Positions 14,061 through 26,300 of a DNA stretch of 64,000 bases are shown in pieces (the stretch's first letter is position 1; every line of letters begins with the position of its first letter). The position numbers and the translations under genes were made by a program. Source of the stretch: Bombus terrestris (taxonomy: Eukaryota > Arthropoda > Insecta > Hymenoptera > Apidae); NCBI RefSeq assembly GCF_910591885.1, contig NC_063272.1, positions 12,536,364 to 12,600,363 on the forward strand, written 5' to 3'. Under the pieces are notes generated by a model that saw only the letters and a program-made list of their open reading frames with translations, had not been told where the DNA came from and ran no database searches.

Positions 14061-14330
14061 GTTTTCGTATTTTTATCCTTATTTTTTGAGAAAAGACAGT
14101 ATTTTAAAGAAGATTAAGGGTTAAACTAGGGCCAATTGAAATGCTTGCTAAACACGCGATGTAAATTTTCATATATTTATTTTCATTTTAAGTGAGGTCT
14201 ATTACACACGTGATGTAAATTGTTTTTTATATTTTTGTCCCCATTTTTGGATAAAAGGTGGTACTTGAGAGGGAACTACGAGGCAAATTGCGAGTGAATG
14301 AGATGTATATTACACGCGTAATGTAAATTA
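14061..14330. repeat. Diverged tandem repeat with three ATGTAAATT copies
   Basis: The block at 14061-14167 aligns imperfectly with 14221-14330. Both begin with a T-rich segment (TTCGTATTTTTATCC against TTTATATTTTTGTCC), contain a GA(T)AAAAG segment, and end in ACACGCG followed by ATGTAAATT. A shorter copy at 14168-14220 ends in ACACACGTGATGTAAAT. The ATGTAAAT words sit about 54 and 108 bp apart. It is an old, decayed minisatellite with a partly deleted middle unit; no coding role is visible. Confidence 0.6.
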
Positions 14331-14882
14331 TATAATAAGATTACTTATCAAAATTACTTGAAAAGTTCCGTAGGATATTACAAACGAATTTTAATTTCCC
14401 CAATGAAAATTCAAATGACGCTTCTTTTGCGGTTTATTAAAAATTCTGTGAAAAATAAAATCCCAGACTTGCCGTACACACCGATTATTTATAGTGTTAC
14501 TGGCGAAGAAAACAAGCGGAGGAAGTATTTTCTTTTACTACCAAATACGCTTAAAAAGAGTTTAGAAAATCTGGCAAAAATTCTAATGTAAAAGAGATAA
14601 AGTTTTTCAGCTAAATCTTGTAAATATTAAACGAAACAAAACTTGGAAAATTTTCTTTATTTAATTTCCTCATTTAACACGCGATTAATTAGCGGCCGTA
14701 GAAGAAATTGGGAACATCGATGATTAAAGTTTAATTAAACTGAATACGTTTATCGCGGTTCTCAGCTGATAATCTTGGCGAAACACGGCTAGGTTACCTC
14801 GAACACGTACATGCACGCGTGAAAATATGTGTTGGGTCATCCAGTTTTTATGCAAATTGCAAATAATTTACTCCCGTGTTTT

Positions 14883-14904
14883 TCTTCTTCTTCTTCTTCT
14901 TCTT
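14883..14904 (+). repeat. (TTC)n microsatellite
   Basis: About seven TTC units in a row, followed by TTTC. Simple sequence repeat. Confidence 0.85.
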
Positions 14905-16814
14905 TTCTACTCGTTCGCAGCTGTATAAGTTTGCACAGGTGTAAAATTAGCCAACAACTGTCCGGTGGCGTATGCAGTAAGCAGCTTCGATTTTTGCCTT
15001 CGTAGGAGCAAGCATGGTCGGAAAGGATTTACATAGTAAAGCTTGCCCAGACACGACTGTGTATTTTACCTTGCCCAGCAAACGAATGGATGTTGCTTTG
15101 AAGTTGCTACGTGTTTTTAATATCATTAATTTACTATGACGGTCTCCTTTCTTTTTTCCTTTTTTTGCGGATTAGCTTTTTCAGCGTAGCTAAAACTCGC
15201 GTTGAACTAAAATTTCGCGCGGCTAAAATGCAAGTTACCGTTGTAAAACATTTTAACACAGCTAGAAATAATTAGCCCGCATATTTAAATAACCTTACTT
15301 TTTCAAATTTAATTTCTTTGACGTCCAAAACTAAAAAACACGGCGTTTCTCTTTGTTTGTAACTTTTAATATACATACATATTCGTTGCAGCGGGAAAGT
15401 TTCGGAATAATCACAAAACTACAATATTTCGTTGTTTTATGAATGACTTGAGCGATATTTAGACATAGAACATATTCAATTCGAACGATAACAATTAAAA
15501 AGTGTCGATTAATTTAGAATTGTCAATATTCGGTGTAATCTCTTTTTGCTTTGTAGATAACGATACTCCAAAACGATACTCTATGGTGTCGAATATTTTG
15601 GTAAACTTATTTTTATAAATTTTATTATATGTTTTATTCTATCAGTATTTCAAGAAACTCATTTTCGTTTCGTTTCTTATTTTCTCTTTCTAGGCGCTTA
15701 TCGAACTGTATTTTTTCGTATTTACAAGATTCTACTTGTGCTACGATATTTGCAAGGAATTTATAAACCAGATAAGGTCATAACTGATCGAAGCTATTAT
15801 ACGTTATTGGCATAATGTAAAGCAAATGGTAATTGTAAATTTTTAAGCATTGAAGAAACACGAATTTTGAATTGTTTTGTAAGCAAGTTATAATACGTTT
15901 TAGTAATAATTGTTGAAAACGAAGATCAAGAATAATCATAGTTGATGCTTTATGACAGGAACGATGAATGTTGGAAAAGAAGTTTAGTGAACTACAGGAG
16001 GAAAGTCGAAAAACGGTGATGATTTATGAGTATCGTACAATGGCTATCGATTTCTGTTCACACGTTGTTGCAAGGTGCCATCATTTTTCGGCTGAAATTT
16101 CGATAAAACAAGATTTAGTAGTCACCATAGATTCTGGAAATTTTCAGTTAGCCAACGTTCAACGAACCGCTATATTCGTGAACGAAAGAAAGTAATGATA
16201 CCATTACATCGGTGTATCATGATTAATTTAGTATAGTACTTCATACTGGTGCTTTTATCGAGAAAAATGACTCTTTTTGTTGTGATGTATATACTGGAAA
16301 AACGTACAGCGTAGAATATGAATCGATAAATCTGAAATATACATCAGAACGATTAACAAAGCAATCATTTTTAATGAAATGTAGTTTTATGCAGAGAGAT
16401 ACGAATGATTGCATAAATACGACGATGTGTCTATTTATATAAAAATGTTATTAATTTAATAATGTATATAATTATAATATGGTTTTAATATTTTTCTTTA
16501 TTTAAGAATAATAAAGGAATTAAAGAATTTTAATAACAAATTAAATGTTTAAAGAGTTCAAGAAAATGACTATAATTGAAGTTTCGTTTAGATTGCCTTT
16601 TTACTTCCATTAAGTAATTTTAGTATCGTTTAAGAAATCGTCTAACTAATAATAGCAACTACTACAACAATCTCGTAATAAAATTTTTTGACGAACTAAT
16701 ACGAAAGTACATATACACAAAAGAAAAAAAAATACAAATTCTGAAATCGACTTCAAATCTGCCACATTCTCTCGCATGATGCAATTTTATTCAACATGCT
16801 CTACATATGTAATC

Positions 16815-16911
16815 ATGCATAGGATATTTTACACGCATAAAATACACAGGAAATATTATCTATGTATAAGATATACATGGAATATTATTTATATGTAGAA
16901 TATTTTATGTA
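16815..16911. repeat. Degenerate ~30-bp tandem repeat
   Basis: Successive segments of the form CATA(A/G)(A/G)ATA(T/C)ACA(T/G)GGAATATTAT repeat with about 30-bp spacing and many substitutions. The copies are AT-rich, so part of the likeness may reflect composition. Confidence 0.45.
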
Positions 16912-17206
16912 CTAAATTCACACAATAGAGTATCAGATGTTCTCGCAACTCAGTAAACAAGAAATTCCATCACAGAAATCCCCGTCCCAATACGTACTTA
17001 CGTAACTGTCCGAGCACGTCGACATTTAAATCGGACAAGAAATTCTGCGAAAACCCAATTTGCCAGAAGAAATACAAAAGTGGAGCAAAAGAAGGGAAAC
17101 AGTAGGATCTTGCCGCTGAGAAATCCGAGTTCGATGGAAGCTCGATGTTACAGCTTATTGTTCGTGTTCGAGTAAAATCGGTACGGATATATCAGTTCCA
17201 TCCTAG

Positions 17207-17461
17207 GCATTCCCCTCGCGAGAGGGATCCGTTTCCTTGGCATGTGCTAACGTGAGCTTTAAGCTGACACACATCGAAGGCGTATCGAGATGCTTCAAGT
17301 GGAATACCGGAAGCAGTGGCGCGGCTACAATGCCGAACGTGCTCGCCTTCCTGACCGAAAGCTACCAGAACGCCAACCAATGGCAGACGTTACGTTCACG
17401 TCTTTCATTCATCTCGCCGCTGATTTATGGGATCGATCGAGTTATATTTAATTTACATTGA
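17207..17461 (+). CDS. GC-rich island with coding-like open frames; candidate exon or relic of unknown gene
   Basis: Between AT-rich flanks lies a short GC-rich block. One plus-strand frame is open from 17207 to a TGA at 17459-17461. From about 17264 to 17385 its codons end mostly in G or C, an unusual bias for this window, and encode a balanced mix with RCFKWNTGSSGAATMPNVLA in the middle. The frame shifted by two bases is also open from the TAA just before 17265 and gives a charged peptide containing EYRKQWRGYNAERARLPDRK. A CTAAC word followed by CTTTAAG at 17247-17263 could be a branch point and weak acceptor. I recognise neither peptide. It could be an exon, a decayed gene fragment, or chance; no strong downstream donor was found. 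Confidence 0.2.
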   Translation, partial: AFPSREGSVSLACANVSFKLTHIEGVSRCFKWNTGSSGAATMPNVLAFLTESYQNANQWQTLRSRLSFISPLIYGIDRVIFNLH

Positions 17462-20400
17462 GCCTCTGTGTGCGCCACGCCACCCCTACCCTCTTGTGTT
17501 ACGCCGTAGAAAATATTTGATAGCTCGGAGTAAAAGCTTCGTGACTTGTAAAGCTTCGACAACTTTTTTCAACGCCCGATGATGCGCCCCTTTGCCTTTC
17601 GGTGGGAACACGCGGCTGATTTTCGTCGTTCGTTGACTTATCGGGTGAAATAGGAGAAGGGAAGGTTAAGGAACGAAACGTGAGAGTTACTGAAGCTTTT
17701 CATCAATATTTTTGTGCATACTCCTTGGACCGTGTTGAGAAATGTTATCTGGGTAATAGGGGTGAAAAGGATGGGAGGGTTGTAAGTTGTAAATGTTTAG
17801 AATCATCCGTAATGTAAAAGTGTTATTGATAGAGAGTATTATGGGTGAAACGTAGTTCGAAGTGTTTCTAATACAAGTTCTTCAATTTTATTCTGAATGA
17901 GAATAATACAAGTTGAATAGTTAGTATAATTAATTAAATGTAGGAAATTGAAGGAGATTCAAGATGATGCGAAAATGCATACGAAATATTTATTGTTATT
18001 TTATAAATAGAAATTTCATTCTTCTCGAAGTATTAAAAAACGTTCTTCTTAAAAATATGAATTTATATGTTGCTCGTAACAAAGAAGTTTAATATACAAA
18101 ATATCGGAAAACGCTTTGCACAGATAAATACGCATATCAGAAATATCTTTTGAATTGTATCTTGTTATATTTAAACGAGTTTTGTAATATACATATGTTT
18201 GTAACATATAATAGTTGTACATATTTTTTGCTTATTGCTAATAATTTTTAATACCTTTCATTATTAGTAGCAACAATATCTGATGAAATCAAAGAATGTG
18301 ATATATTTTATGTAAATTACGAAACCAAATTATTATTACATATTGCAAAACGTTATGAATTATACTATTATTTTTTAATCTTAATTATCGAAAAATTTTT
18401 TCAATAATTACGTACGATTTCGAAATTTAAATTGGCAACGTATTTTAAGCATAGGGAATGGGAGCTTATGAGAACTGCAAATTAAAACTGACGCTAAATT
18501 CAATTATCATTTGCAATAAATTCCATTGCTCAAATATTTATCAATTCATATGATATTCGTTCATGGGACATTGGTTTTTTGGAAACCAATATTGCCAGAG
18601 AAGTTGAATTAAATCGAATTTCTAGTTCATTGCGTTTTATATTTCAATGTTCACTGTTTAATTTACACGTATGCCTGTTAACTTTTCGCAATCAGATCGT
18701 TTCATATAGATCTTCTCATAAAAAAGTTATATAAAACTATATACCATTACGATGAATTATGTTGCCCAATCTAAAACATATCCTACAGAAGAATCGAAAA
18801 AGATGTAGAACTTGTTATAATTTAATACGATAATTTCTCGTGTTTCTCTTTGATCTTTTCTACCATCCGAAATTCCACATGGTGTAATAATTTTACTAAT
18901 GTGAAAATGTCATTAAAATATTAATTGCTAAGTTTCTCACATTCGATAATATCTAAAAACTTTCTATCCGTGAAACACATTTCCCACGTTTCAACTCTGC
19001 TGCACCTAATTTGACGAAGAGTCTGATGACACGCTCATGTAATATTAACATCACGATACTGTATCAGAATTGTATCAGAATATTGCGTTGTTCTAGAGCA
19101 CAGACATAGATTACAATAACCTACATACGACGTTCTAACTTAATCTTGTGTGCGACCAGTGAGTACATATTAGATGCACTGATTCTCAGATCTTAATCGA
19201 TGCCACGAATGTGTCAAACGTAATAGGATAATCTCCATGAAACCAGCTTCTTGTTAACACTATTATCGTTATTTTTAATCATTCTGCGAATCATAGAAGC
19301 TCTTGTTCTAAAGTTTTAATTAGATGTATTATGAGTCCGGGAAAATTTGATTACGAATTATAGTGTTCAATAATTTTGACAAGGAACAAAATCAATTTCT
19401 TACAAGATTCTTGTAAATCTAAATACGTATTCTAGGTAGTAAATTTTGTTAATTGTTATTTATTAAATATTATTTATATATTGCTTATGTAAATACCACT
19501 GCATCTGTTTCATTCTGATAGTTTTAGTTAATTTGTATTTTCCTCGTAATTATTTTTTAATTGTTGTTGCGTCTTAATTGTTCCTTAACGTACTAAGCAA
19601 TTCTAATTGGTAGAAACATAGGCATACTTGATTTATTCAATTATGTACCTCTTTGAATAATAAGCTAAATAATGCTATTAGGTTAATACCTGTAAAAAGT
19701 CAATTTTAATTATAAAACAATTTTTACGAAGATATTTTCAATTTATAATTTATAATAAGTTCATAAGCCTCTACTAAAAATCATAAGAAATTTACTCGGA
19801 TAATTTTTATGTACATTCTAGTATTTGTATAATGTTTTTCCAGCCTTTCTTCTTCTTTCTTCTCTCGATATCCAACACGTAAGAACCTAAAATCCTAAAA
19901 CCTCTATCATTGCTATTCGTTTATTTTAATAATTAGACGTTTATAAAGATCCGCTGGAGCGCCTTCAAATTCCATCGTTCATCCGTACATTTAATTTCGC
20001 GCGTTGAAACGGTAGTTTGGTGATACGCCTAGTATTGTCAGGAAAATTTGAAATTCCACGTGCGCGCGGATCGTTGGTTTCCCTGCCGTTCCCGTCGATC
20101 GATCTGGTGTTTGCTCTAATTCCACAAGAACCACATAGTTTCCTCTCTGTTTCCGACAGATCCGACAGATTTTTCAGCTGCACCGGCAACTTTCTGTTCC
20201 GACTGAACTCAACGTCCAGCAGATCAGGTAGCCCGCGTACCTGCGCCGCATTTTCCTCGAATACCCTGCCTAGGAATTCAAATAAACTTCATATTCGAAG
20301 TTAAAGAAGGTTGAAAGTCACGCAAACATGAGCGTTCAGGCCGGAAATAACGAATTCCGTTGCCAGAAATCTTACTTAGTCGGGATTTTTATTCGATCAC

Positions 20401-21640
20401 GCTGACGCTAATGAAACTTGATGGAAAACGAAATCAAATCACATCATATTGATTCATAATACAATTGTCCTCGTTTTAATCAATCATCTTTGTGTAAAGA
20501 ATTTTTTCAAGTTTATTAAACGTACAAAAGTTCGTTTAATAAAAATTTATTGGATGGTGGAATTATAATTAAATCTAATTGAATTACCTACACGTATACA
20601 TATAGAATTTTATCTTAAAGATATTTTTCTTGAATAATCAAAGTTCCCTAATTATACCAGAGACAGTGTATATAACTCATTAACTTTCCTATCCAAACGT
20701 TCAATTAAAAGCCTATTGATTTTACACTACCTTTGTACAGATTGTACCACTTTGATATTTTGATGAATAGAATTAAATTATAAATTCTACTTCTCGCACG
20801 ACATCTATTGTATAAATTATCAAATATATTGTACTATTTCAATGTTGTTTATTTTGTTTTTTTTTATAAATAATAATTGTTTATTTGTTTTAAAAGTCAG
20901 AACTAATTAAAAAATAAAAAATGTAAAGTATTAAAATAAGCAAAAGTATTAAAATCTAACTAAAAGCTCTGAAACTGAAAATACGCGAAAATGTTATAAA
21001 AGATATCAAAATATATTTTTTTACCTTTTACCGTATTTTGGTTATAAAAGTAATATAAAATAAATGATACGGAGGAAATATCTGACACATTTTCCATTTT
21101 TTATATTAACGCGGGATATCCCAGACACATGTCACCAAAGTAATCACATATCGCATAATACTAGTTATTTGACTTTACAGTTAAATATGTATCCTTTGAA
21201 CATTAGAAAAATATCAATTGCTACAACATTCTTTTACATTTCATTGATCATAAATTTCATGGATTTACTTATTTTTAAAAGGCTTATATATTTCTATTTA
21301 ACAAATTTTTCCCCTTTCCAAATATTAAAATATTCCTATTTGTCCACCGAATAATGTTTAAATCACAAGATCCACGAAAATAAATGTATCATATTTTCCG
21401 CCGTGATCTCCAAACAGCAAAGAATATTTCGAAACATTATTTTTCGTAATTACTTAAATGCAAGCTCAAATGCAATCTACCAATTACCATAAACAACGCA
21501 CACCAGTCTCTGCCAAATCTCACGCTTTAAAAATTCAGCCCAGTTTCGTGTCACGATTTATTCGTAACTCTACCGGCGCTATTATCGAGACATATATATC
21601 ATCAAATCGACACGCACGGCTCAACCACTCACGCAATCAA
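17462..21640. other. Gene-poor AT-rich stretch
   Basis: No recognisable gene. A small CpG-richer patch at about 19960-20330 keeps two opposite frames open (20017-20304 plus, 19965-20189 minus). This is what moderate GC content gives by chance, and neither translation resembles a family I know. Confidence 0.5.
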
Positions 21641-22170
21641 ACATAACGGGCTTGATTAAAATAATGCGGCGAAATTTTTCAACGAGGTAGCCGTTGATCG
21701 CTTTGCTTTTATCCGAGTGTTTACAATCTCAAGCGGGCAAGTTAAAATCATCGACAGGATTATTAGATCAGCGAAACGATATTAGCTGGCGTGCGCCGGT
21801 TAGCACGGCGACACATTAATTGCTTTTAACAGGGCAATTAAGGTTACGGAGCGTCGGGGCCCGATTGACTTTTATCGATTTGGAATTAAGTGGCTTAACG
21901 ACTTCCGCGGAAATTTGCCCGCTAACGAAATTGCAGAAGTTTGTAATGCACTCGACGAACTTCCAATGTCCAATTTGCAATCTGCGTCGTGTTGCACCAT
22001 TGTTGCGTGTACACTTGCGAATTCGTCAATAACGCCGAACAAAGCTCCATTTCCATGCGGCATGCTCCGCCTGCCGTGTAAAGGAAAAGAAGAAGAAAAA
22101 AATAAGAGGGAAATGCATAACGCGGTAGGTGGAGGCAAACTCATTTTTCGTGGCCTCTATTCCTAGCTAT
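21640..22170. promoter_or_regulatory. CpG-rich, AT-core-containing island; possible enhancer or promoter
   Basis: This stretch combines homeodomain-type cores (CATTAATTGC, GGCAATTAAGG) with CpG-rich words (GCGCCGGTTAGCACGGCG, TTCCGCGGAA) and stands out from its flanks. Open frames on both strands overlap heavily (21820-22032, 21915-22166 plus, 21872-22144 minus), so none is favoured as coding. A regulatory reading is inference from composition and motif density only. Confidence 0.3.
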
Positions 22171-22590
22171 TCAGATCTCGAAGTCTGTCGTACGTTTGTT
22201 CACTCGATTTAATTTTATTCGATTTAGCTGAGCTCGGTTCGTAGCGTGCTTTTGTATTTGATATTTTTAAGAAAATTGCTCTTCTCGGGGAAAAGAAAAT
22301 TATAATCGAGCTGGGCCGATAATATGGTTGGAAAGCGCAAAATCATCTTAGGCAAATTTGAATGTCGACGTAAGAAGTTTATCGTATAGAAGTATATCGA
22401 TACGAGAAGATGAAATAATTAGATGCAATTAATTAAAAAGATTTGCCAATCTTCTTTAATTTATTGGTTTACTTATGGCGTTATGAAACTTCCGATTCTG
22501 CATATTCTTGCATGATTTCGCGCCGCTATGGCATATTCTCGCCCACCCTTGCATACCATAATCGCTTTACGACACTCTTCCTACGTACAT

Positions 22591-22605
22591 TCACTCACTC
22601 ACTCA
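22591..22605. repeat. (TCAC)n microsatellite
   Basis: Tandem TCAC units, about three and a half copies. Confidence 0.7.
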
Positions 22606-22723
22606 TTACAGAAATCATATATACGCACTTTAAATTAGAATAAATTAACAAAAACACGAATGTGTACACTGTACGTAATTCTATGCAACCGAGAAAGAAT
22701 TTACTCATTCCTTTTAGAATTAA

Positions 22724-22900
22724 TCCTTTAACCTACAACTATGGGCATAGCCCGTAGTACGGTGATCGGGCCAAACGTAAATATTACGAGCATAGTACGA
22801 GTCATCGTACTGCACAAATCGTGCGAATGGCTCGAAGGCTGCGCGAGCTTGTTTACGTTTTCGGTCCAAAATTCTCGAACGTAAATCGTAGATTAAGGGG
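22724..22900. mobile_element. piggyBac-like MITE, 177 bp, near-palindromic, TTAA target duplication
   Basis: The element is bracketed by TTAA at 22720-22723 and 22901-22904, the target duplication typical of piggyBac-type transposons. The left end TCCTTTAACCTACAACT pairs with the reverse complement of the right end CCCCTTAATCTACGATT: 12 of 17 positions are identical and all five differences are transitions. Inner arms also pair (GGGCCAAACGTAAA on the left, TTTACGTTTTCGGTCC on the right). The centre holds AGTACGA and TCGTACT separated by 4 nt. Nearly the whole element could thus fold into one hairpin. It has no coding capacity. CpG content is higher than in the flanks, suggesting a fairly recent arrival or slow decay. 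Confidence 0.75.
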
Positions 22901-23379
22901 TTAAAAGAGAAAAAAAATATATTAATAAATCACTAGCGTTTATTTTATACTTAGAATCGTTACCTAAATTAATAATGCTTTGTATTACATTTTTATATAT
23001 GCTGAACAATCTTATGATATCCAATACAAACTTGGCCATCTTTTGTCCAAAATTTGTAATGCCGCGCCGATATCATTCGACGTATTTTACTGAAATCTAA
23101 TCACTCTTGAGAGCAAAGAGATGCCAACTTGCTAATTCATACAAAAAGTTCACGTCTGAAAGTTTGCGTCTGTACTTCGTTAAGTGCGAAACTTTCAAAC
23201 GAGAAAATGGCATTGAGCTTTACAGCGTCGAGTTTACGAATGCCCCCGTCTCTCTTCCACCGCCCTAAGCTCGGAAATAAAGTAATTTAATTACGAATCA
23301 AGTCTCGGAGTAAGGCTTAGCCAACAACTTCCAAATTTCTCTAACGTAGTATTGCAAATTGCTGATACAAAATTATCCG

Positions 23380-23391
23380 TCTCTCTCTCTT
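23380..23391 (+). repeat. (TC)n microsatellite
   Basis: Six TC units in a row. Confidence 0.75.
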
Positions 23392-26300
23392 ACCGAGTTT
23401 AAATATTTCTATTCTAAATTACAGAAGGAATTACATAGTCGTGTTTCGACGCAATTATTGGGGAAATCCTGATTTATCCTGAATTATAAAAAAGAAATTA
23501 TACTTGGAAAACTATTTTCAATTATATTAAACTGTCTTAAATTATAAAGAAATTAGTCAGTGGTCTGGAAAATTTGGCTAATGATATTTCTATTTCATTC
23601 TTCTTATAAAAATTCTAATCTACTATAAAAATGTTAATCACTTAGCGACAATTGCATAGTATTTTTACTATCGCTTTCCGACATCTAAGAAGAATTTGAA
23701 ATAAATTTCCTTATTCCGTTCCGTTTTCTTATTTGGTTATCAACATTCTAAAGCGTATTTATCGATATTAAACAAAGAGTCGAACCATTTACGCTACTAA
23801 TATGAGAAAAGAGAAATGTGTAGAAGTGATTACGATGTGGCATATTCACACCTTCATAAGATATTAATTTCGAACCACGGCATAAGAGGACAAGAGTGCC
23901 TAGAAGTGCTATGAGCTTGTGTCACATGCTAAATAGTGCGGCTTTAATTTCACGCCTCCTGTCGGATATATCGCGTGCTTTAGCCATGCTCTAGGATTCA
24001 TCAGAAGCGTATATTCAGTTATGAACGCGTAACAGTATGTATATGAGGAATGTACATAGCATTTAATCTCGACTGGTTGTATTTTATCGCGTTCTGTACG
24101 TCCAAATACCCGAATTTATTTTTGATTGTCTACTGAAGATACCTGGTAATAAATAGTATAAATGAAACTTACAGCGGTATGATAAAAACCACTATTTACA
24201 TTACGCTACATGTACAGAAATACATTACGAGTGTACATCGTAAATGTCACTGTCTTCACGATAAAAGTACAATCAAAGTATATGGTGAAGACTGTTAGTT
24301 TGTTTCAATGCTTGAAAGGATGCGGCAGAATAATTTTTTACTGAACTCATTTTGTATTTTCTTCTATATCGTGTCTGACTCTTATCAGTATGTCAAAAAG
24401 CTAATTTCAGTTCTTGACATCCTTTGCATCGTTCCAGTGTGTACCATAATATGTATGCTCTATTTATGAAGGAACTTTAAAGAAATTTGTGAATCAGCTG
24501 AATTTCTATTTTATATGCAAATATGATGAAATATAAATTAAAGTTAAATCTTAAATTTGAGGAAATTCCAAGCAACATAATATTATATAAAAAGGTGGTG
24601 GAATTTTTTTAAAGAGAAACGAATTTCACACAGATCTCATAATAGCATATTTATATTGTTATTATTATATAATTGGAACTTGGGTAGAAAATTGTTTCAC
24701 CTACCAAATATTATAGAAACTACTATATTCTAGATATTTTATATAAATAAATGATTTTACATTCTGCGTATTTTTAAACCTTCATATTTCTCATAAATGC
24801 ATAAAAGACCGCGGTTTAATAATTACGGACGATAAAAACATCTACATCTTGGAAAGCTAGAAATTATGTAAGACGGAGCTCTGTTAAGTTGACGAAGTGG
24901 AAATAACCGGTGTTTTGAAAAAAACACAACGTGCCACGATGCATATTCCGATGAAGAACACTGCAACCCCGAATAACCGCATTCCGACGCGATCTGTGCA
25001 GTTGCATTCCTTGCGTTGGTGCATTGTCGATGATACTTCGTACGGCATTCGTGTTGTTCCGGCAGCATAATCTACTGTTATACAGGTAACAAGCCGGAGC
25101 TTTCATTCCGCTAAAATGTTTGCTTTTGACATCGTAAGTTGTCTTTTGTTAACACGCGTCTGTTTGAAAATATATGAACCCGCGAAAGTAATCGATTATC
25201 AGGCTAACAAAAGATTCGTTGCTTTATACCGCATCATAAATAATCATGTATTAGCAATTTACTTTGAACAGAGAGTGAATAGTTTATCGACTGATCGTTC
25301 ATCTTTACGACTTAGTCGTATATTCTCATTGTATAGAATTTGTAATTTATGATACGAAATATACGATATAAGGAATATTATTATTCACGATAAAAGTGGC
25401 AAATAACGATTCTTTTATATCCTTTTTAAATTTAAAAAATTTGTTAACAATGAAAAGCACGATTGCGTTGAAAATGTGTTACAATTCTAAAATATTGCTA
25501 TTTGTATTGCTCTATTCTCTTTATTATTGTTAAACTAAACTTGCTGTCCACTAAGACAATGCAATTTAATAAAATAAATTTCTGAAATGTTTATTATATA
25601 GTAATTTTATAAATTACATATATTTTCTTATTGTATATTACTATATATTTATATATTAATCATAATAATTCCTAAATATAAAAAATATGTTTTACATGTA
25701 TTCCAAAATAAACGATTGAAATTTTGTATTAACAGAGATATAAATTAACAAAATTTTCAATATTACTTCATAATCTGAACAATGTTAGATCAAACTTATT
25801 TGCTAACAATAAACTAACTGCCAACTTACCATTAAAATAATAAAACAAAAAATTTTAAATTGTAGTATAAAAGCAAGAAAAAGATACGCCGCATGTGCAT
25901 TCCAAAATACTAACCAGTTCTTTTGTTTTAATAGAGATAAAAACTACCAGAAATTTCTATGTTGTATGATAACAAACAATGAGAAATGGAGGGTTAAAGT
26001 TTGGTCTCAAAAGCTTCACGGGAGGTTTGCACGCGAATCGACTTTTAATTCGACCTAATCTCTCTGTTTTTCTTTTTCCTGGATTACTTGGCGGGAAATT
26101 CCGCGAGTCTGTTGCCGACTGACGTATACGGACAGGCAGAGTCTTTCTAGCCGGTGAATCTCGCATAATCGTTGCCTTGAAATCACTCTTCAACGATGTT
26201 GAATACAAATGGAGCGTAGAGAATCTACAACGAATTCAATTCACGTGCCTCTTCGATGTTCAGTTGTTGCCTGGTAAAGACAGAATTTCACAAATGATTA

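Larger units (their letters stand above)
14331..17190. other. Gene-poor stretch with CTT repeat and homeodomain-type AT motifs
   Basis: No recognisable gene. A segment near 14680-14830 mixes TAATTA-type words (GATTAATTAGCGGCC, GTTTAATTAAAC) with CpG-rich DNA, a composition often seen in insect enhancers, but I have no comparative support. Short open frames (for example 15968-16195) match nothing I know. Confidence 0.5.
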
